Positions 29,837 to 39,932 of a DNA stretch of 64,000 nucleotides are shown in pieces; positions within the stretch are counted from its first letter, which is position 1; the number at the start of each line of letters is the position of its first letter. The notes below the pieces were generated by a model, which saw only the letters and a program-made list of their open reading frames with translations, was not told where the DNA came from and did not search any database. The position numbers and the translations under genes are program-made. Origin of the DNA: an uncultured Pelagibacteraceae bacterium (GTDB taxonomy: Bacteria; Pseudomonadota; Alphaproteobacteria; Pelagibacterales; Pelagibacteraceae); the NCBI GenBank assembly GCA_902528175.1, contig CABZRN010000002.1, forward strand, positions 1 through 64,000. The letters are read 5' to 3'.

Positions 29837-30124
29837 TTACACTCCTTTAATTATAATTAAATTACCTTCAGAATTTTTTTGGCGAAGTTCTTTGACTGGT
29901 TTGTATAAATCTGAGTTATACCACTCCAATGCTTTTTCGTAAGTAGGAAATTCAATAATTACATTCCTAGTATAATCCCATTTACCTTCCATAGATGTAT
30001 ACTCACCGGCTCTAACAACATACTTACCACCGAATTGTTTTATAGTTTCAGGAACTTGCTCTGCGTAAACTTTAAAACCTTCTTTGTTGGTCATATTAAT
30101 TTGAGCTATTACATAACCAGGCAT
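29837..30124 (-). CDS. DUF1330 protein
   Basis: 'GYVIAQINMTNKEGFKVYAEQVPETIKQFGGKYVVRAGE', 'VIIEFPTYEKALEWYNSDLYKPV'. Confidence 0.88.
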   Translation of the reverse strand: MPGYVIAQINMTNKEGFKVYAEQVPETIKQFGGKYVVRAGEYTSMEGKWDYTRNVIIEFPTYEKALEWYNSDLYKPVKELRQKNSEGNLIIIKGV

Positions 30125-30146
30125 TTCAGTTTAAATCTTTTTTTAC

Positions 30147-30428
30147 TTAGTTTCTGAAGTCCATGATGTTTCCACACTCTTCTGGATCAGTAGTAAACAT
30201 GCTGTTCATGTCACCAAGTTGATCTATGATGGCTTCTTTACTTTCTGCTTCCCATCTGCAGAAAACTTTCATTGAGTCACCTGCACCTACCATAGTAACT
30301 AAGCATTTTGCTTTTGAACCTGTTACACCTTTTTTAAGATCTTCGTGTGGAGTTGAAGTAACAAAATCCATGAATTTTTTCTTCATCTCTTCAGATTTAA
30401 AAATGTGTGTTGCTAAATAGTTTTTCAT
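30147..30428 (-). CDS. Small conserved hypothetical (ferredoxin-like fold suspected)
   Basis: 93-aa ORF in a same-strand run with separate RBS-like sequence; no family recognised. Confidence 0.6.
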   Translation of the reverse strand: MKNYLATHIFKSEEMKKKFMDFVTSTPHEDLKKGVTGSKAKCLVTMVGAGDSMKVFCRWEAESKEAIIDQLGDMNSMFTTDPEECGNIMDFRN

Positions 30429-30508
30429 TATTTTCCTTTCGTTTGTTAAATTTTAATCAATATAATCTATTAAGGTAAAGGTTTTATTACAAATGAGGAA
30501 TGCGTTTT

Positions 30509-31510
30509 TTAGATCCAACTAGGAACAGGAAGCCCTTTTTCTTGTAAAAACTTTTTATTAAACAGCTTAGAGTTGTATTTATCAGATCGATCACAAAGTA
30601 TTGTGACGATAGTTTTACCCGGTCCTAATTTTTTACCTAGCTTGATAGCTCCTGTAATATTTATTGCACAACTAGTTCCTAAACTCAAACCTTCATTTTG
30701 AATCAAGTCATATAGAACTGGCAAAGCTTCTTTATCAGTTACTTTAAAAGCACCATCAATTTTAGCTTTTGCAAAATTAGCAGTCACTCTACTTGATCCA
30801 ATTCCTTCAGTAATTGAACTTCCTGAAGATTTTAATTCACCATTTTCAATATGATCAAAAAGGGAAGAACCATCAGGATCAGCTAAAAATATTTTTATAT
30901 CTTTATTTTTTTCTTTTAGAAAACTACTAACTCCACTAATAGTACCTCCAGTACCAGAAGAACAAACAAATCCATCTACCTTTCCATCAGTTTGCATCCA
31001 GATTTCTGGTCCAGTTGTTTCATAGTGACCTTTTGAATTTGCTGTATTATCAAATTGGTTAGCCCAAACTACTCCATGGTTATTAGAACTCTTTAAGTCA
31101 TCTGCTAATTTTGCTGCTACTTTTACAAAATTACCATCATCTTTATAAGGTTTAGGTGGTACCAACCTTAAGTCAGCACCCATATTTCTTAGCATATCTT
31201 TTTTTTCTTGGGTTTGATCTTCGTTCATAACAATGATTGTTTTATACCCAATAGAATTTCCGATTAAGCATAAACCAATTCCTGTATTGCCGGCAGTTCC
31301 TTCAACTATCGTTCCACCTTTAGATATCAGTTTTTTTTCTTCAGCATCTTTAATTAAAGCAAGTGCTGCTCTATCTTTAACTGAGCCACCAGGATTTAAA
31401 TATTCTGCTTTACCATAAATATTACATCCAGTTATCTCAGATGCAGCTCTTAATTTCACTAAAGGAGTGTTTCCAATTCCTTCAACAAAGTTGTTTTGTG
31501 GTTTACTCAT
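30509..31510 (-). CDS. cysK: Cysteine synthase A-like PLP enzyme
   Basis: 'GNTPLVKL', 'NPGGSVKDRAALALI', 'EGTAGNTGIGL', 'SSGTGGTISGVSSFL'. Confidence 0.92.
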   Translation of the reverse strand: MSKPQNNFVEGIGNTPLVKLRAASEITGCNIYGKAEYLNPGGSVKDRAALALIKDAEEKKLISKGGTIVEGTAGNTGIGLCLIGNSIGYKTIIVMNEDQTQEKKDMLRNMGADLRLVPPKPYKDDGNFVKVAAKLADDLKSSNNHGVVWANQFDNTANSKGHYETTGPEIWMQTDGKVDGFVCSSGTGGTISGVSSFLKEKNKDIKIFLADPDGSSLFDHIENGELKSSGSSITEGIGSSRVTANFAKAKIDGAFKVTDKEALPVLYDLIQNEGLSLGTSCAINITGAIKLGKKLGPGKTIVTILCDRSDKYNSKLFNKKFLQEKGLPVPSWI

Positions 31511-32091
31511 TAATTTTTATCACTATCTTGAGTTATACCATAAGGTTTAAAGTTTTGATCTTCAGTTGTAACTTCACCAACATTCTTTGCGGGTATTCCA
31601 ACCATTACTGAATTTTCTTCAACATCTTTTGTAACAACAGCATTAGCACCAATTTTTGCATTTTTTCCAATCACAACTGGCCCTAATATCTGTGCACCAG
31701 ATCCAACAACCACATTGTCCATTAATGTTGGATGTCTTTTTGTATTTCTTTGATCGTCGGAATTTATACTTGGAGATATTCCACCAAGAGTGACCATATG
31801 GTAAATAGTTACATTATCACCAATTTCAGAAGTCTCACCTATAACAACTCCCATACCGTGATCTATAAATAAATTTTTTCCAATCTTTGCATTAGGATGA
31901 ATTTCTATTCCTGTTAAAAATCTTGAAAACTGAGAAATTATTCTTGCAATCAAATTAAATTTTGCAATGGCAAAAAAATTTGCAATTCGATGAAAAAAAA
32001 CAGCTTTTGCTCCAGGATAAGTTAATACTACACTTAACTTTGATTTAGCAGCTGGATCTCTTTTAATTATAGAATCTAAAAATTCATTCAT
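31510..32091 (-). CDS. cysE: Serine O-acetyltransferase
   Basis: Hexapeptide repeats, '[44 protein letters not shown]'. Confidence 0.93.
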   Translation of the reverse strand: MNEFLDSIIKRDPAAKSKLSVVLTYPGAKAVFFHRIANFFAIAKFNLIARIISQFSRFLTGIEIHPNAKIGKNLFIDHGMGVVIGETSEIGDNVTIYHMVTLGGISPSINSDDQRNTKRHPTLMDNVVVGSGAQILGPVVIGKNAKIGANAVVTKDVEENSVMVGIPAKNVGEVTTEDQNFKPYGITQDSDKN

Positions 32092-32106
32092 GTTGTTTAC
32101 AGTTTT

Positions 32107-32844
32107 TTAAGCTTTAACTTGATTTAACGTTAAACCCTTTAGATTAGCTGGAACAGCTACATCCATCATTTTTGGGTTCGCAAGTTTAAGGTTATTCATT
32201 ATTTCTACGTATTGGTCAACAGAATTAACTTGTAACCTTGGATTATTTTTTCTCTCTGATCCAATTGTAGAATGTTTTTTACCATTATAGTCATGCGCAG
32301 GGTATACCATCGTATTTTCCGGTAATTTTAACAATTTGTTAAATATAGAGTCGTACTGTTGTCTAGCATTACCGTTTTGAAAATCAGTTCTTCCAGTTCC
32401 ATTTATTAAAAGTGTGTCACCTGTAAAAACTCTATCATTCATTAAATAACTGTAAGAACAATCTGTGTGACCAGGTGTGTACATCACTTTTAAATTAATA
32501 TTATCAATTTTTACGTTTTCATCTTCCTTAACTCTTAAGTCTACAACTTCGGACTTTGAATTATCTCCCATAATTTTAGTGCAGCTTGTTCTTTTACTTA
32601 ATTCATTTAAGCCGGTTATGTGATCCGCATGTATATGTGTATCAATTACTTTTACTAATTTTAATTCTAATTTATTTAAAAAATTTATGTATTGATCTGT
32701 GTGTTCTAAAACTGGATCTATGATTAAAGCCTCTCTACCTTTGCCACTTGATAGTATGTACGTATAGGTTGAAGACTTAGTATCAAATAATTGCTCAAAT
32801 ATCATATTAATGATCACTTTATAAAAAATTGCATAGCAAATCAA
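32107..32844 (-). CDS. MBL-fold hydrolase, ETHE1-like persulfide dioxygenase (likely start Met at 32805)
   Basis: 'THIHADHITG', 'YTPGHTDCSYSYLMNDRVFTGDTLLINGTGRTDFQNGNARQQYDSI', 'YPAHDYNGKKHSTIG'. Confidence 0.88.
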   Translation of the reverse strand: MICYAIFYKVIINMIFEQLFDTKSSTYTYILSSGKGREALIIDPVLEHTDQYINFLNKLELKLVKVIDTHIHADHITGLNELSKRTSCTKIMGDNSKSEVVDLRVKEDENVKIDNINLKVMYTPGHTDCSYSYLMNDRVFTGDTLLINGTGRTDFQNGNARQQYDSIFNKLLKLPENTMVYPAHDYNGKKHSTIGSERKNNPRLQVNSVDQYVEIMNNLKLANPKMMDVAVPANLKGLTLNQVKA

Positions 32845-32880
32845 TCTTGCATATAATTTGTTTTTAAAAAGGAGAGGTAA

Positions 32881-33543
32881 ATGACTTTAAAAATAAACAG
32901 TTTAGCACCTGACTTTAAGGCTAAAACAACTATTGGTGATATATCATTTCACGAATGGTTAGGAGATAGTTGGGGCGTTTTATTTTCGCATCCAAAAGAT
33001 TTTACTCCAGTTTGTACAACTGAACTTGGATCTTTAGCTAGAATGAAACCTGAGTTTGATAAAAGAAACGTTAAAGTTATTGGTTTAAGTGTGGACCCAG
33101 TTGCAGATCACGTTAAATGGCTGGATGACATTAAAGATGTAACGGGAATGAAACCTGATTATCCAATAATTGCGGATGAGGATCTAAAAATTGCAAAACT
33201 TTATAATATGTTAGAGGGTGATGCAGGAACTACTTCAATGGGTAGAACTGCAGTTGATAACCAAACAGTTAGAACAGTTTTTATTATTAGACCAGATAAA
33301 AGAATTGGTTTGTTCTTAACTTATCCAATGGCAACAGGAAGAAACTTTATGGAATTATTGAGATCAATAGACTCAATGCAGTTAACTGCAAAACATAAAG
33401 TTGCAACACCAGCGGATTGGAAAAAAGGTGAAGAAGTTATCATTGTTCCAGCAGTGAAAGATGAGGAAGCAAAGAAAATGTTTCCTGATGGTTGGAATGC
33501 AGTTAAACCTTATTTAAGAAAAGTACCAGATCCATCGAAGTAG
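32881..33543 (+). CDS. 1-Cys peroxiredoxin (Prx6 type)
   Basis: 'LFSHPKDFTPVCTTELG', 'LSVDPVADHVKW', C-terminal 'ATPADWKKGEEVIIVPAV'. Confidence 0.95.
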   Translation: MTLKINSLAPDFKAKTTIGDISFHEWLGDSWGVLFSHPKDFTPVCTTELGSLARMKPEFDKRNVKVIGLSVDPVADHVKWLDDIKDVTGMKPDYPIIADEDLKIAKLYNMLEGDAGTTSMGRTAVDNQTVRTVFIIRPDKRIGLFLTYPMATGRNFMELLRSIDSMQLTAKHKVATPADWKKGEEVIIVPAVKDEEAKKMFPDGWNAVKPYLRKVPDPSK

Positions 33544-33544
33544 G

Positions 33545-34198
33545 TTGGACAATAAGATTTTAATCGAACAATCTCAGCATTGGGAAAAAAGCTTCTCAAG
33601 TAAGCCTGAGATGTTTGGTTCTGAACCAAGTCACTCTGCAAAAATAGCTTTAGAAAAATTAAAAAAAAATAACGTAAAACATATTATTGAACTTGGTGCA
33701 GGACTAGGACGTGATACGATTTTTTTCGCTAAAAATTCTATTAAAGTAACTGCGTTAGATTACAGCCCAACTGCAGTTGAAATAATTAAAAATAAGTCAA
33801 ACAGTTTAGGTTTAAATGATTTGATTGAAGTTCAAACACACGACTTAAGACAAAAATTAAATTTTAAAGATAATAGTTTTGATGGTTGTTACTCACATAT
33901 GCTTTATTGTATGGCTTTTACATATTCTGAACTTGAAAATTTAAACAACGAGATATTTAGAGTTTTAAATAAACTCTCATTAAATATTTATACAGTTAGA
34001 AACCATTCAGATGCAGATTATAAAAAAGGTACACATCGAGGCGAAGATTTATATGAAATGAACGGATATATTGTTCATTATTTTTCAGATGAAAAAATTA
34101 AAAAGTTATTAAAAGGATTTAAAAATTTAAGTATCGATTATTTTGATGAAGGAGATTTTCCAAGAAAATTATCCTTAGTTATTAATCAAAAAATTTAA
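33545..34198 (+). CDS. Class I SAM-dependent methyltransferase (TTG start)
   Basis: 'IIELGAGLGRDTIFFAK', 'FDGCYSHMLYCM'. Confidence 0.85.
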   Translation: MDNKILIEQSQHWEKSFSSKPEMFGSEPSHSAKIALEKLKKNNVKHIIELGAGLGRDTIFFAKNSIKVTALDYSPTAVEIIKNKSNSLGLNDLIEVQTHDLRQKLNFKDNSFDGCYSHMLYCMAFTYSELENLNNEIFRVLNKLSLNIYTVRNHSDADYKKGTHRGEDLYEMNGYIVHYFSDEKIKKLLKGFKNLSIDYFDEGDFPRKLSLVINQKI

Positions 34199-34199
34199 T

Positions 34200-34814
34200 A
34201 TGGAATACTTATTAATTGGTTTTTTTACTGGTCTAAGTTTGATTTTAGCACTTGGTGCTCAAAATGTCTTTGTAATAGAGCAGGGTTTAAAGAGACAATA
34301 TACTTTTTTAGTATGCTTAATTTGCTCAATTTCAGATTATATTTTAATTTTTTTAGGTATTTTCTTATTTGAATATTTTCAAAGTTACTTTAACCAAACA
34401 GTTGAACTTATATTAAATATTCTACTATTATTATTTTTATTACATTTTATTTATTCTAAAATAAAATTAAGTTTTTCCAATATTGATTTTTCAACAAACA
34501 AAACTGACGAAACCTTCAAAAGTATTTTCTTAAAGACCTTAGGTTTTACTTATTTAAATGCACATGTTTATTCAGATACAGTATTTTTTTTAGGAAATTT
34601 CTCTAAAAATTTTGCTTTGATTAACAAAATATATTTTGGATTAGGTGCCACAATATCTTCTTTTTTATTTTTTTTTACTATTGGTTATTTAGCAAACTAT
34701 TTGTCCAAATATTTAAATCATAAAAGAACTTGGTTTTATATAAACATATTAGTCATTCTTTTTATGACTGTTTTGTCTATATATGTTTTAAATATTATTC
34801 TTAATTTCTATTGA
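34200..34814 (+). CDS. LysE/ArgO-family amino-acid exporter
   Basis: 'FFTGLSLILALGAQNVFVIEQGLKRQ', ~6 TM. Confidence 0.88.
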   Translation: MEYLLIGFFTGLSLILALGAQNVFVIEQGLKRQYTFLVCLICSISDYILIFLGIFLFEYFQSYFNQTVELILNILLLLFLLHFIYSKIKLSFSNIDFSTNKTDETFKSIFLKTLGFTYLNAHVYSDTVFFLGNFSKNFALINKIYFGLGATISSFLFFFTIGYLANYLSKYLNHKRTWFYINILVILFMTVLSIYVLNIILNFY

Positions 34815-34881
34815 TATAGAACACTTTTAAACGTCAATTTAGACCCATTGGTTTTTTTTAAAAAATAACTAAATAAGACTT

Positions 34882-35544
34882 ATGAGCGATTTAGAAAAAC
34901 ATTACGAACCTAATAACTTTAGCGATAAAGTTGCCTTAGGCTTTACAAAGTTTTTAAGATTCCTAGCCGACACTTTTTTTAAGAAAAGATACGGCCATAG
35001 AGCAGTTGTTTTAGAAACAGTTGCTGCAGTGCCTGGAATGGTAGCTGGAATGCTAATTCACTTAAAATCTTTAAGAAAGATGGAAGATGATAGAGGCTGG
35101 ATTAAAATTCTTTTAGATGAAGCAGAAAATGAAAGAATGCATTTAATGACATTTATTCATGTTGCAAAACCAACATGGATTGAAAGAATTATTATTTTAA
35201 TGGCTCAGTTTATTTTTATTGTTACATACGCTATCATTTATTTAGTATCTCAAAGAACTGCTCACAGGATTGTTGGATATTTTGAAGAAGAAGCTGTTAG
35301 AAGTTACACAGAATATTTACACGAATTAGAGACTGGCAAAATAAAAGATGAGCCAGCTCCAGAAGTTGCAATAAATTATTGGAACTTACCTTTGCACGCT
35401 ACACTAAAAGATGTAGTGAGAGTTATACGTGATGATGAAGCTGGACACCGTGATGTTAATCACAGTTTTGCAAATATCATTAACGAAAAAAAATACCCTA
35501 AAAAAGAAGAAAATATCAGCTCTAAAGATTTAAGTAGAGAATAA
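34882..35544 (+). CDS. Alternative oxidase (cyanide-insensitive ubiquinol oxidase)
   Basis: Di-iron motifs '[15 protein letters not shown]', '[18 protein letters not shown]', '[14 protein letters not shown]'. Confidence 0.95.
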   Translation: MSDLEKHYEPNNFSDKVALGFTKFLRFLADTFFKKRYGHRAVVLETVAAVPGMVAGMLIHLKSLRKMEDDRGWIKILLDEAENERMHLMTFIHVAKPTWIERIIILMAQFIFIVTYAIIYLVSQRTAHRIVGYFEEEAVRSYTEYLHELETGKIKDEPAPEVAINYWNLPLHATLKDVVRVIRDDEAGHRDVNHSFANIINEKKYPKKEENISSKDLSRE

Positions 35545-35584
35545 ATTCTATTTTTATATATTCATTTTAAAGTCTTAATTTCAG

Positions 35585-37705
35585 ATGAATAGAACAATAA
35601 AAATATTTTATCTAATTTTATTATTTTTAAGCACATTTCATTTTAAATCTATAGCGGAGCCAACCTTTGTGCAAAGTAAATTAATTGATGACAAATTTTA
35701 TTTAGGACTTAACTTTAATAATGATGGTACAAAAATGTATACTGTAAACGCTGGAGCTGGAACATCGGATGCAGTTATCGAATATATATTAACTACCCCA
35801 TATGACATTTCAACGGCAATCGTAAATAATACTTTTGGAGTAAGTAGAGGTGGTCATACACAAGCAACACAAGTAGTGTTCAATAACGATGGAACAAAAA
35901 TGTTTATTGTTAACCATGCTGGTAATAAGTCAGTAGATGAATACTTACTAAGCACTGCATTTGATGTTTCAACAGCTACATTTGATAGCGAAATTTCTAT
36001 TGCTGGTCAAGAACAAAGAGCAAATTCAATTGCATTTAATAATGATGGTACCAGAATGTTTATTGCTGGTGTAGGAAATGATTCACAAGTGCGTATTCAT
36101 GAATATTCACTAGATACAGCATTTGATCTTAGCTCCACAGTTACTCATCTTAATACTGAAGACCTAATTTCTTTTCAAAGTCACATAGATGGAGTTACTT
36201 TTAATTACGATGGTACTAAAATGTATACCATTACAACAATGAGTGAAGCACAAGATTTGATGTATCAGTTTAAATTAACTACACCTTATGATGTTTCTAC
36301 TTTATCACTTGAAGGCACCTATACTGTAAGTTCTGTTAGTGTAAGTTCAAGAGAAGTTGTGTTTAGTAATGATGGAAGTAAAATGTTTATCATTGATGAT
36401 GATCCCGATGATCTTACTAATAATAAAGTTCATGAATTTAACCTAAGTTGTAATTGGAGCATAATCGATGGTGCTTGTGATGATCCAATAACTACTTCCG
36501 ATGGGGGTAAAGATATTTTAAGCTCAATCGAGTCCCAAACTGCAACAGCAAAACAAATTGCTATTCAAGCAAGTACCCCAGTTCTTAACCGTATGTATTG
36601 GTTAAGAAGACATAGAACAAGCGATCAATTAAGTAATCAAAACATTAAATTTAACTTTCCAAATAAAACAATAGCATCTTTAGCAAAAGTTATTCCAATA
36701 TCGGAAAAATCAAATAATACTTTAAACAAGTTGTCTGACAGTTGGTCATTTTGGAGCGAAGGTAGTGTGAGTTTTGGCAAAACAGGTGATACATCTTCTT
36801 CATCATCTAAAAAAATTAATACCAAAGGCATTACACTCGGTATGGATAAAAAGATAACCAAAAATAGATTATATGGTTATGCTCTTAGATTTGGTAATGA
36901 TGATGTTGATGTAGGCACATCTGGAACTAATTTAGATACTGAGTCTTTTAGTTTATCTGTTTATGGAACTTTTCCTCATGATAATGAAAAATTTACCGAA
37001 GGTATTCTCGGAATAAGCACATTGAAAACTGATCATCTTAGAAAAGGGGGAGGAAGCACTAGAACAGGAGAAAGAGATGGTGCACAAATATTTGGCTCAC
37101 TAAATTACTTATCAACATATAAAAAAGAAAATTTTAATATTACTCCTAATTTAAGAATTGATTTAAGCTATACAGAGTTGTCCAAATATAGAGAAAAAGG
37201 TCCTGCAGCTTTAGTTTACAAAGCTCAAACAATTGAAACTGGAATGATATCTACTGGTTTTACAATAAGTGATATCTTAAATTTTAATACTTTTACTTTT
37301 AAACCAAATGGTGGATTAGAGATTGGGGTAGATTTTAGTCCATCTTCAGACGCTACTTATCGTTACCTATCGGAAACTACAGAATATACAAAATCAATTG
37401 ATCAAGATTCTAAAAATTTAATAGCAAATATTGGATTTGATTTAGTAACTGATAATGGTTTTTCTATAATGACTATCTATGAAAGAAATCAAAGTGACAA
37501 TGCCCATAGCGATACTCTTTATATAGGATTTGGTTATATTCCATCAGATAACAATGAATACGCTATGAGCTTAGATAATGATAAAGCATCTCTAACTTAT
37601 AACAAAAATTTAATTGGTTTTGATATCAGAGTGAATTCAAATTATAATTTGATGAGTTCAATTCCTGATTATGGTGCAACTATTGAGCTTGTTAGTACTT
37701 TTTAA
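35585..37705 (+). CDS. Autotransporter: N-terminal beta-propeller-like repeats plus C-terminal beta-barrel domain
   Basis: Signal peptide; at least five 'F(N/S)xDG(T/S)(K/R)M(Y/F)' repeats; C-terminal autotransporter-type barrel ending 'TIELVSTF'. Confidence 0.85.
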   Translation: MNRTIKIFYLILLFLSTFHFKSIAEPTFVQSKLIDDKFYLGLNFNNDGTKMYTVNAGAGTSDAVIEYILTTPYDISTAIVNNTFGVSRGGHTQATQVVFNNDGTKMFIVNHAGNKSVDEYLLSTAFDVSTATFDSEISIAGQEQRANSIAFNNDGTRMFIAGVGNDSQVRIHEYSLDTAFDLSSTVTHLNTEDLISFQSHIDGVTFNYDGTKMYTITTMSEAQDLMYQFKLTTPYDVSTLSLEGTYTVSSVSVSSREVVFSNDGSKMFIIDDDPDDLTNNKVHEFNLSCNWSIIDGACDDPITTSDGGKDILSSIESQTATAKQIAIQASTPVLNRMYWLRRHRTSDQLSNQNIKFNFPNKTIASLAKVIPISEKSNNTLNKLSDSWSFWSEGSVSFGKTGDTSSSSSKKINTKGITLGMDKKITKNRLYGYALRFGNDDVDVGTSGTNLDTESFSLSVYGTFPHDNEKFTEGILGISTLKTDHLRKGGGSTRTGERDGAQIFGSLNYLSTYKKENFNITPNLRIDLSYTELSKYREKGPAALVYKAQTIETGMISTGFTISDILNFNTFTFKPNGGLEIGVDFSPSSDATYRYLSETTEYTKSIDQDSKNLIANIGFDLVTDNGFSIMTIYERNQSDNAHSDTLYIGFGYIPSDNNEYAMSLDNDKASLTYNKNLIGFDIRVNSNYNLMSSIPDYGATIELVSTF

Positions 37706-37707
37706 AA

Positions 37708-38997
37708 TTATTCGTTGGAATATCCGTATTTACGTAATCTAACATCACCAGTTCTTGCATGAGCTTCCATGCCTTCGTATCTTGAAATCCTAGCAGCTGC
37801 TGAACCAACTTCTTTTGTAGACTCTTTTGTCATTCTTTGAAAACTTAATGTTTTTATAAATTTACCAACGAACAACCCACCAGTATATTTACCAGCACCC
37901 TTAGTTGGTAAAATATGATTAGTACCAGAACATTTATCACCATAAGCAACAGTTGTTTCCTCTCCAATAAATAACGAACCGTAGTTTTTTAATCTCTTGT
38001 GAAACCATTCAAGATTTTTAGTTTGAATCTCTAAATGTTCAGGTGCATAGTCATCACTTACTTTCACCAATTCTTCATCCGTATCGCATAAAATAACTTC
38101 ACCATAATCTCTCCAGGCAGCCTCTGCACTTAACCTTGGAACTTCTGGAAGTTTCTCTATTAATTCTGGAACTCGTTTCATCACTTCATCTGCAAGTTTT
38201 TGGCTTGTGGTGTATAACCAACATGGAGAATTATATCCGTGTTCAGCTTGACCAACTAAATCAACAGCTACAATTTCTGGATCTGCAGTTTCATCTGCAA
38301 TAATTCCAATTTCTGTTGGACCAGCAAATAAATCAATTCCAACTTTTCCAAATAAAATTCTTTTAGCTTCAGCAACAAATTGATTTCCAGGACCAACTAA
38401 AATATCAGCTGGAGCATTTCCAAACATTCCATATGTCATTGCAGCAATAGCTGGAACTCCACCAAGATTTAAAATTACATCAGCACCACATAAATTTGCT
38501 GTATAAATTATAGAAGGGTGGGCACCCATTCCCTCTTTAGGTGGACTACAAGCAATAATATTTTTAACACCAGCAACTTTTGCAGTTGTAACACTCATTA
38601 CTGCAGATGCTATGTGAGCGTATCTTCCACCTGGGATATAACAACCCGCAGTGTTAACAGGTACTAACTTTTGACCAGCATATAATCCATTTGATAGTTC
38701 GACTTCAAAGTCTTTTCCATAGTTTGCAAGTTGTGCTTCTGCAAATTTACGAACTCTATCGTATGAAAATTTAATATCGTCTTTAGTTTTTTGATCTAAC
38801 TTTTTATTTATTTCCTCTATTTTTTCTTTTGATACAATTATTTCTCCATCATATTTATCAAATTTCTTAGTTAATTCCTTACAACCTTCTTCTTTTGATT
38901 TTTCGAGTTCTTTTAAGAGATTTTGAACTATATCTTTTGTTTTTGTATCATCTGTTGATGCAGTTTTAGATGCCTTTTTTAAATATTTAATTGTCAT
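37708..38997 (-). CDS. HisD-superfamily dehydrogenase, HpsN-like (sulfopropanediol 3-dehydrogenase candidate)
   Basis: 'VPVNTAGCYIPGGRYAHIASAVMSVTTAKVAGVKNIIACSPP', 'AAWRDYGEVILCDTDEEL', 'EGMEAHARTGDVRLRKY'; closer to remembered HpsN than to biosynthetic HisD. Confidence 0.8.
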   Translation of the reverse strand: MTIKYLKKASKTASTDDTKTKDIVQNLLKELEKSKEEGCKELTKKFDKYDGEIIVSKEKIEEINKKLDQKTKDDIKFSYDRVRKFAEAQLANYGKDFEVELSNGLYAGQKLVPVNTAGCYIPGGRYAHIASAVMSVTTAKVAGVKNIIACSPPKEGMGAHPSIIYTANLCGADVILNLGGVPAIAAMTYGMFGNAPADILVGPGNQFVAEAKRILFGKVGIDLFAGPTEIGIIADETADPEIVAVDLVGQAEHGYNSPCWLYTTSQKLADEVMKRVPELIEKLPEVPRLSAEAAWRDYGEVILCDTDEELVKVSDDYAPEHLEIQTKNLEWFHKRLKNYGSLFIGEETTVAYGDKCSGTNHILPTKGAGKYTGGLFVGKFIKTLSFQRMTKESTKEVGSAAARISRYEGMEAHARTGDVRLRKYGYSNE

Positions 38998-39020
38998 TTT
39001 TTCAAATTTATATTGTTTTA

Positions 39021-39932
39021 TTAATCTAATGCAACAACTGCAGCAGCAATAGAAGCAAGTCTTGCCGTTGCTTCATCCGATCTACTTGTAATAACTACTG
39101 GTACTTTTCCTCCAATTACTACACCAGCAGCACAAGCTCCCATAAAATAAATCATTATTTTTACCAAAGCATTTCCAGTTTCAACACTAGGCACTAATAG
39201 TACATCAGCATCTCCTGCAACTATGTTTTTAATTCCTTTAATTTCTGCTGATTTTTTTGAAATACTATTATCAAACGCTAAAGGCCCGAATACGTCTGCA
39301 TCTAAATTCTCTTTTTTTGCGAGTTCAGTAATTTCTTTTGCCTCCATTGAACTTTGAATGCTATCTAAAACTTCTTCTGTTGCTGATAACACAGCAACCT
39401 TTGGTCTGTTGTTTCCAATTCTTTTAGAAAAATCTATAACATTTTTTAATATGTGCAGTTTAGTTTTTACATTAGGTAAAACATTTAAAGCACCATCAGT
39501 GATTATTAATGGCTTATCATCTTTTTCTAATGTCATATGCCAAACATGGCTTAATCTGGTTTTACCTAAAAGTTTGTACTCTCTTTTTAAAACTTCTTTC
39601 ATCAATATATCCGTATGAATATGACCCTTTACTATAATCTTAACTTTGCCCTTCATTGCAAGTTTAGCGGCGACTGCCGCTGTATTATTTTCTACTGGCT
39701 CATGAATTACTTCATAACCTGAAATATCAAATTGAATTTCATTAGCACATTTTTGAATTTGATCTTTATCACCAATAAAAATTGGTTTGATTAAATCTTC
39801 TTTAACAGCATCCATTACAGATTGCATTGGAAGAGGTTTTCCAGCATTAACAATTGCAGCTGTTGCACCTTTCTTTTTTATAGAAGCATCCAGTAAATTG
39901 TTTGGACAAATTATTTGTTTATTAGATAGCAT
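39021..39932 (-). CDS. Phosphate acetyl/butyryltransferase family protein
   Basis: 'KGHIHTDILMKEVLKREYKL', 'ITDGALNVLPNVKTK', C-terminal 'GGKVPVVITSRSDEATARLASIAAAV'. Confidence 0.9.
   Translation of the reverse strand: MLSNKQIICPNNLLDASIKKKGATAAIVNAGKPLPMQSVMDAVKEDLIKPIFIGDKDQIQKCANEIQFDISGYEVIHEPVENNTAAVAAKLAMKGKVKIIVKGHIHTDILMKEVLKREYKLLGKTRLSHVWHMTLEKDDKPLIITDGALNVLPNVKTKLHILKNVIDFSKRIGNNRPKVAVLSATEEVLDSIQSSMEAKEITELAKKENLDADVFGPLAFDNSISKKSAEIKGIKNIVAGDADVLLVPSVETGNALVKIMIYFMGACAAGVVIGGKVPVVITSRSDEATARLASIAAAVVALD

Noticed and set aside
37708-38997. Simple annotation as histidine-biosynthesis HisD
   Set aside because: No his genes nearby, and sequence features plus the sulfonate-like neighbourhood fit HpsN better; not proven without phylogeny.
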